From Isosphaeraceae bacterium EP7 (GTDB lineage Bacteria; Planctomycetota; Planctomycetia; Isosphaerales; Isosphaeraceae): a DNA stretch of 64,000 bases. A model generated the notes under the pieces. That model was given only the letters and a program-made list of their open reading frames with translations, made no database searches and was not told where the DNA came from. Positions 54,398-63,308 of this stretch are shown one piece after another (the stretch's first letter is position 1; every line of letters begins with the position of its first letter). The DNA is taken from NCBI GenBank assembly GCA_038400315.1, contig CP151667.1, forward strand, positions 6,273,174 through 6,337,173. Reading direction: 5' to 3'. A program made the position numbers and the translations under genes.

Positions 54398-54507
54398 TGC
54401 CGGATCCTCTCGGGATGACATCGAGCAGATGCGACCGATCGCCGCACGACCGGTCGGATTCTAGGGCGTTCAGGCCACGATGCGCTATCCCGATCCTCGC
54501 CGATCCT

Positions 54508-54521
54508 TGCACGATCGTGCA
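54508..54521. promoter_or_regulatory. Palindromic operator candidate between SDR and AraC genes
   Basis: TGCACGATCGTGCA is a perfect 14-bp palindrome 110 bases before the SDR start and 90 bases before the AraC start. Its position in the shared promoter region suggests binding of the divergent AraC-type regulator, though AraC proteins more often bind direct repeats. Confidence 0.45.
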
Positions 54522-54610
54522 TAAGCCGCCGGATTTCTCCGGACGGCGACTCCGCGGGCTGCGTACACTGAGGGAACGAAGCGACCGAGGACGAACGAAG
54601 GGGCGAGCGG

Positions 54611-55507
54611 ATGAGCGGACGGACCGTCGAAGAGCTGGCCGAGCTGATCGAGCGGCATACCGGCGTGGATGGTGAGCATCCGACCGCGATCGGGGGGCTT
54701 GACCTGTTCCGGCTCTCGGCCCCGAACGAGCCGATCCAGATCGTCTACGAGCCGTCCCTCTGCCTGATCGCGCAAGGCCGGAAGCGGGTCATCCTGGCCG
54801 ACGAGATCTACATCTACGACCCTGCGCATTTCCTGCTCGCGTCCGTCGACCTGCCGGTCGCCAGCCAGGTCATCGAGGCCTCTCCGCAATCTCCCTACCT
54901 GGCCCTCAGGATCAATCTCGATGCCGGGCAGGTCGGGGAACTGGCCGCGGACGCCGGACTGGCGCGACCGGCGGGCCCGCCGAAGAATCGAGGACTGGCC
55001 GTCAGTCCGGTGGGGCCTACGCTGCTGGACGCGGTCGTGCGGCTGCTCGACCTCCTCGATAGCCCGGGGGACGTCGGGATATTGGCGCCGCTGGTCCTGC
55101 GCGAGATCACCTACCGGCTGCTGGTGGGCGAGCAGGGTCCTCGGCTGCGCCAGATCACCGCGGTGGACGGCCAGGCGAGGCGAATCGTGCGGGCCATACA
55201 GTGGCTCAAAGGCCACTTCGCGGAGCCCTTCCGCATCGACATCCTCGCACGCGAGGCGAGGATGAGCCCGTCGTCGCTCCACCACCAGTTCAAGGCCGTG
55301 ACGGCGATGAGCCCGCTCCAATACCAGAAGCAACTCCGGCTCCAGGAAGCCCGACGCCTGATGCTCGGCGAGGGGCTGGACGCGGCGACGGCCGGATACC
55401 GCGTGGGCTACGAAAGCCCCTCGCAATTCAGCCGCGAATACCGCCGCCTGTTCGGCCAGCCCCCGCGGCTCGATCTGGCCTCAATCCGGACCGCATCACG
55501 GCTGTAA
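54611..55507 (+). CDS. AraC-family transcriptional regulator
   Basis: A 298-residue regulator. Residues about 20-170 are the AraC_N (PF06719-type) domain, with IQIVYEPSLCLIAQGRKRVIL; the two C-terminal helix-turn-helix units cover about 195-290 (FRIDILAREARMSPSSLHHQF and GYESPSQFSREYRRLFG). Regulators of this type, such as YqhC, often control a divergently transcribed oxidoreductase in response to reactive aldehydes. The SDR gene on the other strand fits that pattern. The ATG has GGGGCGAGCGG upstream. A perfect palindrome lies between the two genes. Confidence 0.92.
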   Translation: MSGRTVEELAELIERHTGVDGEHPTAIGGLDLFRLSAPNEPIQIVYEPSLCLIAQGRKRVILADEIYIYDPAHFLLASVDLPVASQVIEASPQSPYLALRINLDAGQVGELAADAGLARPAGPPKNRGLAVSPVGPTLLDAVVRLLDLLDSPGDVGILAPLVLREITYRLLVGEQGPRLRQITAVDGQARRIVRAIQWLKGHFAEPFRIDILAREARMSPSSLHHQFKAVTAMSPLQYQKQLRLQEARRLMLGEGLDAATAGYRVGYESPSQFSREYRRLFGQPPRLDLASIRTASRL

Positions 55508-55519
55508 CCTGCCCACCGA

Positions 55520-57559
55520 TTAACGGGCCTGCCAGTGGCGGGCGAGGCGGTCGGCGTCGGCCTGATCGAGGCGGTAGAGGTTGATGGAATAGCCAATCTG
55601 GGCGATGGGCTTCAGCTCGCGGAAGTAGCCGAAGGCGTCGGCGAAGGCGGGGTAGGGGGCGAACCGGCCGGGGGCGTAGACCCTCCAGGGAAGGCCATGG
55701 ACCAGCGACACGCTCACGGCGTAGAGGCCGGGTTTCGGGCCGTCGACGGGCGTCCCGGCGGGCGAGCCGTCCAGGCCCCTGGGCTTGGCGGTCGGCAGGA
55801 ACCAGGGGAACGAGTCGCCCCGCAACGCGAACATATTCGGATGAATCTGGCCGAAGTAGGCGATCCCGACGGGCTCCTTGACGTCGTTCTCGCGCAGCCA
55901 GGCGCGGAGGTTGATCAGGTCCTGGCCCCAGTCGATGTTGCTGTCGATGAGGTGCGAGGAGCCGTTGGCGGGGCCGCCGCTGGCCACGTTGAAGTAGGCC
56001 AGGTAGTGCGGGTGGACCGAGAGGCTGCCCGCCGCCGCAAGCGCGACGAGCCCGGCGACCGCGCCGCAAGCGACCCTCCTGGCCCCCACCCCGGCGAAGC
56101 CCGAGGCCCAGGGGGCGATCCGGCCCAGGGCGATGTAGGCATAGGGAAAGATGGGCAGGATGTAGCGCAGGCCGATGTTGATGTCGGTGCCGAAGCTGAT
56201 CGCGGCGAACGTGGCGGCCGGGACGACGACCAGGCTCAGCTCGTCGCCCAGCGACGCCCGGGCCCGGCGCGAAGTGGCGGCGGCGACGAGCGCCAGGGCG
56301 GCCAGAAGGATCGTGGCGTCGGGCGTCTTGTAGGCCAGTGCCCAGAGGTAATAGGTGCGCCAACCCTGGCTCCTGAGGCTGCCGTCCAGGTAGACAGGAT
56401 AGCCGCGGATCTCGCCAGCCCGCACCGGCGGCGGCTCCGCGTTGAGGATGTGAAGCGGGACGCCGTCGGCCTCGAGCTTCTGGTTGTCGAACCCCAGCAG
56501 GTAGTGCGCCGGGAGCGGGACGGGGATCGAGCCGAGCCAGGTGCCCCTGAATCGGTTGACGCGATAGGAACGCAGCTTGACTAGCAGGTCGGCCCTGTAA
56601 GGGGGGAGCACAAGGTCGGCCTCCCGCTCCCGGGTGAGCGGTGCGCTGACGAACTGGTAATTGCCCAGCGGCGTGAAGGAGCCTTCGAACTCATAGCCGA
56701 GGTTAATGACGAGCACGCTGACCGAGACGATGACCAGGCCGCGGCCGGCGGCGCCGGCGATGCTGCGACCGAGCCCGGCTCCCCTTCCCTTCGCCCAGAC
56801 GTCGATCGCCCAGATGAGGGGCCAGAGGGCGTAGAGGACGACCAGGCTGAACTTGGTCAGTTGCGCCAGGCCCAGGACCGCGCCCAGGCCGAGGGCGGCC
56901 CACCAGCTCGGCCGCCTCAGCGATGACCAGAACAGGTACGTGGCGGCGACACCCAGCGAGGTCGCGGCGACGTCGGTGGTGATCAGCCGCGAGTGGGCCA
57001 GCACGTTCGGGCAGGTGCACCAGAGGGCGAGACTGAGCAGGCCACCGGCGGGCCCGAACAGCCGGGCCGACCAGGCGAACACGGCAAGTCCGCCGATGAG
57101 GGCGAACGTGGGCATCACCAGCCTGGCCTTGGTGAATAGCTCGAAATAATCGGCCGCACGCAACCGGGCGAACTCGTGGGCGAACTCCGCCTTGTTGGGC
57201 AGCTCCGACGTCCATGCCGGCGACCGATAGAGCTCCTCCGTCGTCGCGTCTCGCCCGGAAACAGGCCAGGCGGCGAGCATCTTCACCAGCGGCGGGTTGT
57301 GGTGATAGAGCTTGAACGTCCCGGTCTGCCAGTAGCTGATCCCCGCCGGCAGGTGGATGACCTCGTCGATCGTCGGGTTCTCGCGGACCAGGCTCAGGAC
57401 CGCCAGGCACCACTGGGCGATGAGCAGGAACGCCACCGCGCCCGCGGTCCGCCCCTTCGTCCAGAACGGCGGTCGGGTTGCAACCGAAACCGAGGGAGGC
57501 GGGGGCTCGACCGGGGCCGGGTTCGGGGCGGATCGCTGCGAAGGGGGACGTCGGGCCAT
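55520..57559 (-). CDS. Membrane glycosyltransferase, GT39/ArnT-type
   Basis: A 679-residue multi-pass membrane enzyme that should transfer a sugar from a lipid-phosphate carrier to a protein or lipid at the outer face of the inner membrane. After a Pro-rich cytoplasmic start there are about eleven hydrophobic helices. The first external loop has ENPTIDEVIHLPAGISYW, with the Asp-Glu pair typical of the PMT/ArnT superfamily. The C-terminal part (SNIDWGQDLINLRAWLREN) is characteristic of bacterial members. ATG 57559 has AGGAAACACCG upstream. Function is general; no specific acceptor is suggested by the neighbours. Confidence 0.85.
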   Translation of the reverse strand: MARRPPSQRSAPNPAPVEPPPPSVSVATRPPFWTKGRTAGAVAFLLIAQWCLAVLSLVRENPTIDEVIHLPAGISYWQTGTFKLYHHNPPLVKMLAAWPVSGRDATTEELYRSPAWTSELPNKAEFAHEFARLRAADYFELFTKARLVMPTFALIGGLAVFAWSARLFGPAGGLLSLALWCTCPNVLAHSRLITTDVAATSLGVAATYLFWSSLRRPSWWAALGLGAVLGLAQLTKFSLVVLYALWPLIWAIDVWAKGRGAGLGRSIAGAAGRGLVIVSVSVLVINLGYEFEGSFTPLGNYQFVSAPLTREREADLVLPPYRADLLVKLRSYRVNRFRGTWLGSIPVPLPAHYLLGFDNQKLEADGVPLHILNAEPPPVRAGEIRGYPVYLDGSLRSQGWRTYYLWALAYKTPDATILLAALALVAAATSRRARASLGDELSLVVVPAATFAAISFGTDINIGLRYILPIFPYAYIALGRIAPWASGFAGVGARRVACGAVAGLVALAAAGSLSVHPHYLAYFNVASGGPANGSSHLIDSNIDWGQDLINLRAWLRENDVKEPVGIAYFGQIHPNMFALRGDSFPWFLPTAKPRGLDGSPAGTPVDGPKPGLYAVSVSLVHGLPWRVYAPGRFAPYPAFADAFGYFRELKPIAQIGYSINLYRLDQADADRLARHWQAR

Positions 57560-57732
57560 CGGTGTTTCCTGCAATCGTCGGAGGAGCGTGCCGGCATGGC
57601 GACGGTCCCCCATGATCGCCGGGCGGCCCCTGATTGTCGATCCGCTGGTTCACGCGACGGGGATCGGCTCGCGGTAGAATCGGCGGCCGTCTCGCGGGAT
57701 TTCGGGCAGGAACCATGGGCCGAGGGCCGAAG

Positions 57733-58275
57733 ATGAGCCGCGCATTGCTCGTGATCGACGTACAGAACGAATACTTCGACGGCGCACTGCCGATCACCCA
57801 TCCGGCGGGCCACCTCGACCGGATCCTCGAAGTGATGGACGCCGCCCGGGGGAAGATCCCGACGGTCGTCATCCAGCACCACTTCCCGCAGCCCGACAAG
57901 CCCTTCTTTCAGAGGGGAACCCACGGCTGGGAGTTGCACAAGGAGGTGGCCGGCAGGCCCAGGGATGCCCTGATCGAGAAGACGATGCCGGGCAGCTTCA
58001 CCGGCACCAACCTGGAGGCCTGGCTCCGCGAGCGTGGGATTACCACGGTGACCATCGCCGGATACATGACGCACATGTGCTGCGACACCACCGCGAGACA
58101 GGCCGTGCATCGGGGCCTGACCGTGGAGTTCTTGAGCGACGCGACCGGCACACTTCCGCTGTCCAACGCCGCCGGCTCCGTGACGGCCGAGGAGTTGCAG
58201 CGGTCGATCCTGTGCGCCCAGCAGATGCTCCTGAGCGAGGTGCTTCCGACGTCGGAGTGGATCGGGCGGCTGTGA
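57733..58275 (+). CDS. Isochorismatase-family cysteine hydrolase
   Basis: A 180-residue hydrolase. The catalytic triad of the family is visible: Asp in [11 protein letters not shown], Lys in [10 protein letters not shown] and Cys in [15 protein letters not shown]. The cis-peptide IAGYMTHMC context is closest to nicotinamidase or N-carbamoyl-amide-type members rather than true isochorismatase. ATG 57733 is preferred, with GAGGGCCGAAG upstream. It stands alone, convergent with kup, and ends at a strong bidirectional hairpin. Confidence 0.9.
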   Translation: MSRALLVIDVQNEYFDGALPITHPAGHLDRILEVMDAARGKIPTVVIQHHFPQPDKPFFQRGTHGWELHKEVAGRPRDALIEKTMPGSFTGTNLEAWLRERGITTVTIAGYMTHMCCDTTARQAVHRGLTVEFLSDATGTLPLSNAAGSVTAEELQRSILCAQQMLLSEVLPTSEWIGRL

Positions 58276-58287
58276 GGCACGAGCCAG

Positions 58288-58324
58288 CCTCGAACTCGGG
58301 CCCGACCTGGGCCCGAGTTCGAGG
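58288..58324 (+). terminator. Bidirectional terminator between convergent genes
   Basis: A perfect 16-bp stem pairs 58288-58303 with 58309-58324 around a 5-nt loop. It lies 13 bases after the cysteine hydrolase stop and 16 bases beyond the end of kup, so it can end both transcripts. Confidence 0.88.
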
Positions 58325-58339
58325 GGAGACTCCATGCGT

Positions 58340-60592
58340 TCAGGACCCGAGGACTTCGATCTTGGGCGGGTGGAAGTCGGGGGTGGGCGGGGCGGGAGCC
58401 CGCTCGTCGTCGAGGATTTCGAGTTCGGGGAGCGTGACCCGCACGCCGGCCTTGGTGAACTCGACGGGGATCAGCTCCTTGGAGATGGCCGCGTCGTAGC
58501 CCAGGCCGAAGAAGCGATGCGCGGGGGTCGACAGGCGCAGGCTGAAGCGGAAGAGCTGGAGCCTGAGCCAGTGCAGGCCCCGGATGTCATCGCCGAGGAT
58601 GATGTCTTCCTCGCCGATGACGATGATCCAGCGATTCGACGGGATATCGATCTGGCCGCGGCGTTGCAGCTCCACCAGGGCCCCCCGGACGTCGGGATGC
58701 TGCATGTATCCGTACGTGCCCGAGATCGAGATGATGTTACGCCCCAGGTTGATGATCTCGAAGAGATCGTTCCCCTGGGCCTCGGCCACCGAGACCTGGT
58801 GGACGTGGAAGAGGGTGATATGCGCCGGCAGCACGCCGTACTTCTTCAGGAAGATTCGCAGCGAGACCGGCAGGAACTCGTCGAGGGTGCGGATGGGCCT
58901 GGAGCAGAGGAAGACGAAGGCGCGGTCGGTCTCGACCACCCGCCGGCGACCCTGGACCAGCAGGCGGGCCTGGGGGAGGTTCTCGAGGATCGACAGCTGG
59001 ATCTCGTCGAGCTTGTCGCGCAAGGCCACCAGCCAGGAGACCCGCTTGCCCCCCTGCACGCCGAAGGCGAAGTAAGCGCGGGCGATCTCTCCGCGGCCCC
59101 ACTGCCAGGTGAGCATGATCGTCACCAGCACGACGGCGATGCCCACCGGCACGTAGCCGCCGTGGATGAATTTCAGCAGGTTGCTGAAGAAGAAGGTCAG
59201 GTCCACCGCCATGATCGGCACGCAGACGGCCAGGGCCTTTGCGATCGACCATCCCCATCGGAAGTGCGCCACATAGCCGAAGGCCAGCGTGGTGATGCCC
59301 ATCGTGCCGGTGACCGCGATCCCGTAGGCCGCTGCCAAATTGCCCGCGGTGCGGAAGATCAGGGTGATGGCCACGCAGCCGAGGAACATCGACCAGTTGA
59401 TGGCCGGGATGTAAACCTGGCCCTCGGCCTCGCGGCTGGTGAATTTGACGTCGAACCGGGGGCAGAAGCCCAGCGCGATCGCCTGCTTGACGATCGAGAA
59501 CATCCCCGTGATCAACGCCTGCGAGGCGATGAACGCCGCGATGGCCGAGATGACGAGGTCTGCCCCCAGGATCACGCGGTCGACCAGCGGGTTACCCGTC
59601 TGCGGCGTCAGGGCGTAGAACGTGTTGGCCCGGGGGGGCACGCCCTTCTCGAGCATGTACCCCACCTGCCCCGCGTAGTTGCAGATGAGCGCGGGCAGGA
59701 CCAGGTAGAACCAGGAGAACATGACCGGGCGTCGGCCCGAGTCGGCCGCGAGGACGCTCTTGCCCTCGAGCACCTCGCCCTCGCCTCTGCGGGCGAAGTG
59801 GCCGATGTCGGCGTACTTGGCCTCACCGCCGGTGATGGCCAGCACCACGACGCCCAGGATGACGAAGGCCCCCAGGCTGGGGAACTGGGCCAAGAAGTCG
59901 TACGCGTACCGGGGGTCGATCGCGCGGAAGACCTCGGGGTGGCGGAACGCCCAGGGAAGCCCCTTCAGGGCGATCCAGGGGAACCAGATGAGCATCATGA
60001 ACCAGCCGAAGAGGCCGCCGACCTTGCTCGTCCCGCGCCACTGCGCCTTGAACAGGATGAACAGGCTGACCAGGGTGGCCCAGACCGCCGTCGTCTCGCC
60101 CAGCGGCTCATACGCCCCCAGCATGCTGATCGGCGGCGTGATCACGCCGTCGGCCGCGAGCAGGCCCGCCGCGGCGACGACCAGATAGCCCAGCATCGAG
60201 ATGCCGACGATCTTGCCCGAGTAGCCCTTCAGCAGCCCCCAGAGGGCGAACGTCCCCCCCTCGCCCCGGTTGTCGGCCCGCATGATGAGCAGGTCGTACT
60301 TCACCGTCAGGAAGAGGAGCGCCCAGAGCACCAGGCTGAAGCCGCCGAGGATCTCGCGTGCGTTGAGCAGGTCGGCCCCCCCGTGCTCCAGGACGGGGAC
60401 CATCTCCGCCTCGTGGTGGATGCCCCGCTTGAGCCGGACGGTCTCACGCGTGATCTCCATGATGGTGTAGAGCACCGACGTGCCGATGTCACCATAGACG
60501 GTGCCGGTGGCCTCGCGCATGCGAGTGAAAAGACTGCTGCTGCCATGCGAGGGCTGATGCGACTCGGGTCTGCGTTTCTCGGCCGGATCCAC
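58340..60592 (-). CDS. kup: KUP-type potassium uptake protein
   Basis: A 750-residue potassium/proton symporter of the inner membrane. The family signature YGDIGTS is at residues 33-39, followed by ADNRGEGGTFALWGLLKG, VITPPISMLGAYEPLG and about twelve hydrophobic helices to residue 470. A long hydrophilic C-terminal domain (about 480-750) completes it; this is longer than E. coli Kup (about 620 residues). The start is GTG 60592, with GGAGCGAG upstream. It is convergent with the cysteine hydrolase. A 240-base gene-free stretch separates it from the xylulokinase gene. Confidence 0.95.
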   Translation of the reverse strand: MDPAEKRRPESHQPSHGSSSLFTRMREATGTVYGDIGTSVLYTIMEITRETVRLKRGIHHEAEMVPVLEHGGADLLNAREILGGFSLVLWALLFLTVKYDLLIMRADNRGEGGTFALWGLLKGYSGKIVGISMLGYLVVAAAGLLAADGVITPPISMLGAYEPLGETTAVWATLVSLFILFKAQWRGTSKVGGLFGWFMMLIWFPWIALKGLPWAFRHPEVFRAIDPRYAYDFLAQFPSLGAFVILGVVVLAITGGEAKYADIGHFARRGEGEVLEGKSVLAADSGRRPVMFSWFYLVLPALICNYAGQVGYMLEKGVPPRANTFYALTPQTGNPLVDRVILGADLVISAIAAFIASQALITGMFSIVKQAIALGFCPRFDVKFTSREAEGQVYIPAINWSMFLGCVAITLIFRTAGNLAAAYGIAVTGTMGITTLAFGYVAHFRWGWSIAKALAVCVPIMAVDLTFFFSNLLKFIHGGYVPVGIAVVLVTIMLTWQWGRGEIARAYFAFGVQGGKRVSWLVALRDKLDEIQLSILENLPQARLLVQGRRRVVETDRAFVFLCSRPIRTLDEFLPVSLRIFLKKYGVLPAHITLFHVHQVSVAEAQGNDLFEIINLGRNIISISGTYGYMQHPDVRGALVELQRRGQIDIPSNRWIIVIGEEDIILGDDIRGLHWLRLQLFRFSLRLSTPAHRFFGLGYDAAISKELIPVEFTKAGVRVTLPELEILDDERAPAPPTPDFHPPKIEVLGS

Positions 60593-60830
60593 GAAGCTCG
60601 CTCCACGGGGGCTCGATCGATAGGCTATCCGGGCGGGGGCCCCACCAACTTAACTTCCGGACCGGTCGCGGGATAGGGGTGATCGACCGCCCGCCCCGCT
60701 CCGAAGGCCCGATCCAGACCCGCCGCCAGCCGTTCGGGCGGGCCGATCACGGCGGCGACGAAGTTGGGGACGGCGTCGGGGTCCGGGCGGCGATTGATGC
60801 AACGGACGTGCCCGCGGCATCACGGCCCAC

Positions 60831-62360
60831 TCAGGCGAGCGTGGAGAGCGTCTTGAAGCTGGCCTGAAGCGCCGGGTAGAGCGCCCGGTAAGCGGCGTAG
60901 CCACGGTCGTAATAGGCCTTGGCCTCGGGCTGCACCGTCGCCCGGTCGACCGCCCTGATGGTCGCGTCGCAGGCCTCGGGCACGTTGGAGAACGTGCCGA
61001 CACCGACGTGGGCCAGCAGCGCGACGCCGAAGGCGGGCCCTTCGGTGGCGTTGACCGTCTGCACGTCCTGGCCGTAGATGTCAGCCTGCACCTGCCTCCA
61101 AAATGGGCTGCGGGCACCGCCGCCGGAGACCCTGATCTCGTCGATTGGCGCCCCGCTCTCGCGGATCACCTCCAGGCAGTCGCGCATGGCGTAAGTCGCC
61201 CCCTCGATCACGCTGCGGATGAGGTGCGGCCGGCCATGCCGCACGGTCAGGCCCACCCAGGCCCCCTTGGCATCCGGGTCGGAGTGAGGCGCCCGCTCGC
61301 CGGTCAGGTAGGGCAGGAAGATCAGGCCTTCCGATCCAGGTCCCACCTGCGCGGCCTCGTCGGTCAGCAGCGCATAAGGGTCGACGCCCAGGGCCTTGGC
61401 CTGTTCCACCTCGACCTGGCCCAGCTGGTTGCGGAACCACTGGAAGCTGCCGCCGGCGGCCAGCACGACGCCCATCGCCACCCAGGCGCCCGGCACCGCA
61501 TGACAGCCGCTCTGCACCCGCCCCTCGGGGTCGATCGCGGCCTCCTTGGAATGGGCGAACACCACGCCCGAGGTCCCCATCGTCGCCGAGACCACCCCAG
61601 GGCGCACGATCCCGTTGCCGATCGCGCCGGCCGGCTGGTCTCCGCCCCCGCCCACGACCGGCGTGCCCACGGCCAGCCCGCAGGCCCTCGCGCCCTCAGC
61701 TCCGACCTTCCCCGAGATTTCCTGGCTCTCGTAACAGGTGGGCAAAAGCGACATGTCGATCTGGAGCAGGCCCGCCAGCTTGCGGCTCCAGCGGCGGTTG
61801 GCCACGTCGAAGAGGAGCGTCCCCGAGGCGTCGCTCACCTCGGTCGCATAAGTCCCCGTCAGTCGATAGCGGATGTAATCCTTGGGCAGCAACACCTGCC
61901 GCACCCGGTCCCAGTTGGCCGGCTCGTGCCTGCGCACCCAGAGCAGCTTGGGCGCGGTGAACCCGGTCAGCGCCCGGTTGGCGACGAGCTTGACCAGCCC
62001 CGCCCTGCCCCCGGCGGCGGCCTCGATCTCGTCGCACTCGGCGGCCGTGCGCTGGTCGTTCCAGAGCAGGGCCGGCCGGATGACCTCGCCCGCTTCATCC
62101 AGGAAGACCGAACCGTGCATCTGCCCGCTGAGGCCGATGCCCGCGACGTCGGACGGCTTCAGGCCCGCGCCCGACATCACCCGGCTGACCGTGTCCGCGG
62201 TCGCCTTCCACCAGAGCTCGGGCTCCTGCTCCGACCACCCCGCCCTGGGGTGGCTGCACGGATATTCGGCCGACGCCGAGGCGAGGATCGCCCCCTTGGC
62301 GTCGACGGCGATGGTCTTGGTCCCCGACGTGCCGATGTCGATCCCGAGCGTGACGGCCAA
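60831..62360 (-). CDS. xylB: Xylulokinase
   Basis: A 509-residue FGGY-family sugar kinase that phosphorylates D-xylulose at C5. Signatures are LGIDIGTSGTKTIAVD at the N-terminus, GLSGQMHGSVFLDEAGE, LLWNDQRT and the sugar-site segment GGGGDQPAGAIGNG. The length matches E. coli XylB (484) closely. The start is TTG 62360 with a GGAGGG ribosome binding site lying in the end of the upstream gene 3 bases away, so translation is coupled. No xylA, transporter or regulator is visible, so the physiological substrate should be treated as probable D-xylulose. Confidence 0.93.
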   Translation of the reverse strand: MAVTLGIDIGTSGTKTIAVDAKGAILASASAEYPCSHPRAGWSEQEPELWWKATADTVSRVMSGAGLKPSDVAGIGLSGQMHGSVFLDEAGEVIRPALLWNDQRTAAECDEIEAAAGGRAGLVKLVANRALTGFTAPKLLWVRRHEPANWDRVRQVLLPKDYIRYRLTGTYATEVSDASGTLLFDVANRRWSRKLAGLLQIDMSLLPTCYESQEISGKVGAEGARACGLAVGTPVVGGGGDQPAGAIGNGIVRPGVVSATMGTSGVVFAHSKEAAIDPEGRVQSGCHAVPGAWVAMGVVLAAGGSFQWFRNQLGQVEVEQAKALGVDPYALLTDEAAQVGPGSEGLIFLPYLTGERAPHSDPDAKGAWVGLTVRHGRPHLIRSVIEGATYAMRDCLEVIRESGAPIDEIRVSGGGARSPFWRQVQADIYGQDVQTVNATEGPAFGVALLAHVGVGTFSNVPEACDATIRAVDRATVQPEAKAYYDRGYAAYRALYPALQASFKTLSTLA

Positions 62361-62363
62361 GAC

Positions 62364-63218
62364 CTAACCCTCCCCGGTCAGCACCCAGGCCTCGCCGCAG
62401 CGCAACGCCCGGGCCGTCACCCCCGCCGGCAGCGCCCGGGCCAGTTGCCCGAACTCCTCGACGGAGGCCGTGTTGAATGTGAACATTTCATAATGATGAG
62501 GCACGACGAACCGGGGCCGCACCGCGGCCGCCAATGCCAGCGCCTCGGCCGACGACATGTTCCCCGGCACGCCCCGCGCCGGGTCCCGGCCGTTGATCGG
62601 CAGGAACATCGCGTCGAACGCCCCCGGCCCCAGCGCCCCGACGAGCCCGTCGTAAACGAGCCCGTCGCCGCTGTGGTAGACCCTGATCCCGTCGGCCTCG
62701 ATCACGAACCCCAGGTAAAGATGACGCCCCGCCGCATCCGTGTCGAGCCCCTCGTGCGCCGAAGCCAGGGCCCGGACCCGGAACCCCGCCACCTCCACCG
62801 ACTCCCCCGCGTCCAGCCCCAGCAGCCGTCCCGCATCCAGGCCCATCCCCGCCGCATGCTCCAGCAGGCTCGCCGGCAGCCCCAGCAACGCCCCCGGAGA
62901 CGCCGCCATCAACCCCGGCATCGTCCCCGGGTCCAGATGGTCCGAATGCTTGTGGCTCGCCAGAATAAGGTCCACCCCGGCCAGATCATGCCCCCGAAGC
63001 GGGGCCTCGGTCATCCGCACATGCGGCTTGTCGGTTTCGGCATATTTGGTCGTCAGGTGCTCGGACAGATAAGGGTCGATGACCAGCAGGCCCGTCCGAG
63101 ACTTGATGACGAACCCGCTCTGCCCTAGCCACCAGACGATCAGCGAGCCGGCCTCGGGACTGGCCCCGGCGATCTCCTCGACGAGTTCGGCCCCTTTGCG
63201 AACGGGCTGAATGAGCAT
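62364..63218 (-). CDS. UlaG-like metal-dependent hydrolase (metallo-beta-lactamase fold)
   Basis: A 284-residue zinc or manganese hydrolase of the metallo-beta-lactamase superfamily. The first metal motif is HKHSDH at residues 89-94; later ligands include the His of ASAHEG near 160 and the Asp of YHSGDGLVYDG near 185. Spacing and the opening WLGQSGFVIK match UlaG, the L-ascorbate-6-phosphate lactonase, and related broad lactone hydrolases. ATG 63218 is chosen because an AGGGGG sequence lies upstream and the fold begins at once; the longer frame toward 63923 is antisense to the Fic gene. It is separated by only 3 bases from xylB, so a sugar acid or lactone substrate is likely. Confidence 0.88.
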   Translation of the reverse strand: MLIQPVRKGAELVEEIAGASPEAGSLIVWWLGQSGFVIKSRTGLLVIDPYLSEHLTTKYAETDKPHVRMTEAPLRGHDLAGVDLILASHKHSDHLDPGTMPGLMAASPGALLGLPASLLEHAAGMGLDAGRLLGLDAGESVEVAGFRVRALASAHEGLDTDAAGRHLYLGFVIEADGIRVYHSGDGLVYDGLVGALGPGAFDAMFLPINGRDPARGVPGNMSSAEALALAAAVRPRFVVPHHYEMFTFNTASVEEFGQLARALPAGVTARALRCGEAWVLTGEG

Positions 63219-63252
63219 CGGATAACACCCCCTGGACTCGCCGCCCTTTGGA

Positions 63253-63281
63253 TTGCCCGTGCGGAGCAAATCGCGTATTCT
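63253..63281 (+). promoter_or_regulatory. Candidate promoter of the fic gene
   Basis: TTGCCC at 63253-63258 and TATTCT at 63276-63281 match four of six consensus bases each, with an exact 17-base spacer. The predicted start is near 63288, about 20 bases before the GTG start. The spacer and the start region carry the operator half-sites listed next. Confidence 0.5.
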
Positions 63282-63301
63282 CTCCGCACAACATGCGGAG
63301 A
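63259..63301. promoter_or_regulatory. Three-half-site operator on the fic promoter
   Basis: GTGCGGAG at 63259-63266 lies in the promoter spacer. CTCCGCAC at 63282-63289 lies directly after the -10 box. TGCGGAGA at 63294-63301 covers the ribosome binding site and forms an 8-bp inverted repeat with TCTCCGCA at 63281-63288 around a 5-base spacer. Binding there would block both transcription and translation of fic. Confidence 0.55.
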
Positions 63302-63308
63302 AAAAGTC

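Noticed and set aside
58334-60676. 780-codon open frame antisense to kup
   Set aside because: Charged Asp/His/Arg-rich shadow; the opposite strand encodes a clear potassium transporter.
60593-60830. Possible small gene or terminator between kup and xylB
   Set aside because: A minus-strand frame of about 65 codons has no start codon or ribosome binding site. An imperfect inverted repeat near 60679 and 60750 is too far apart to be convincing.
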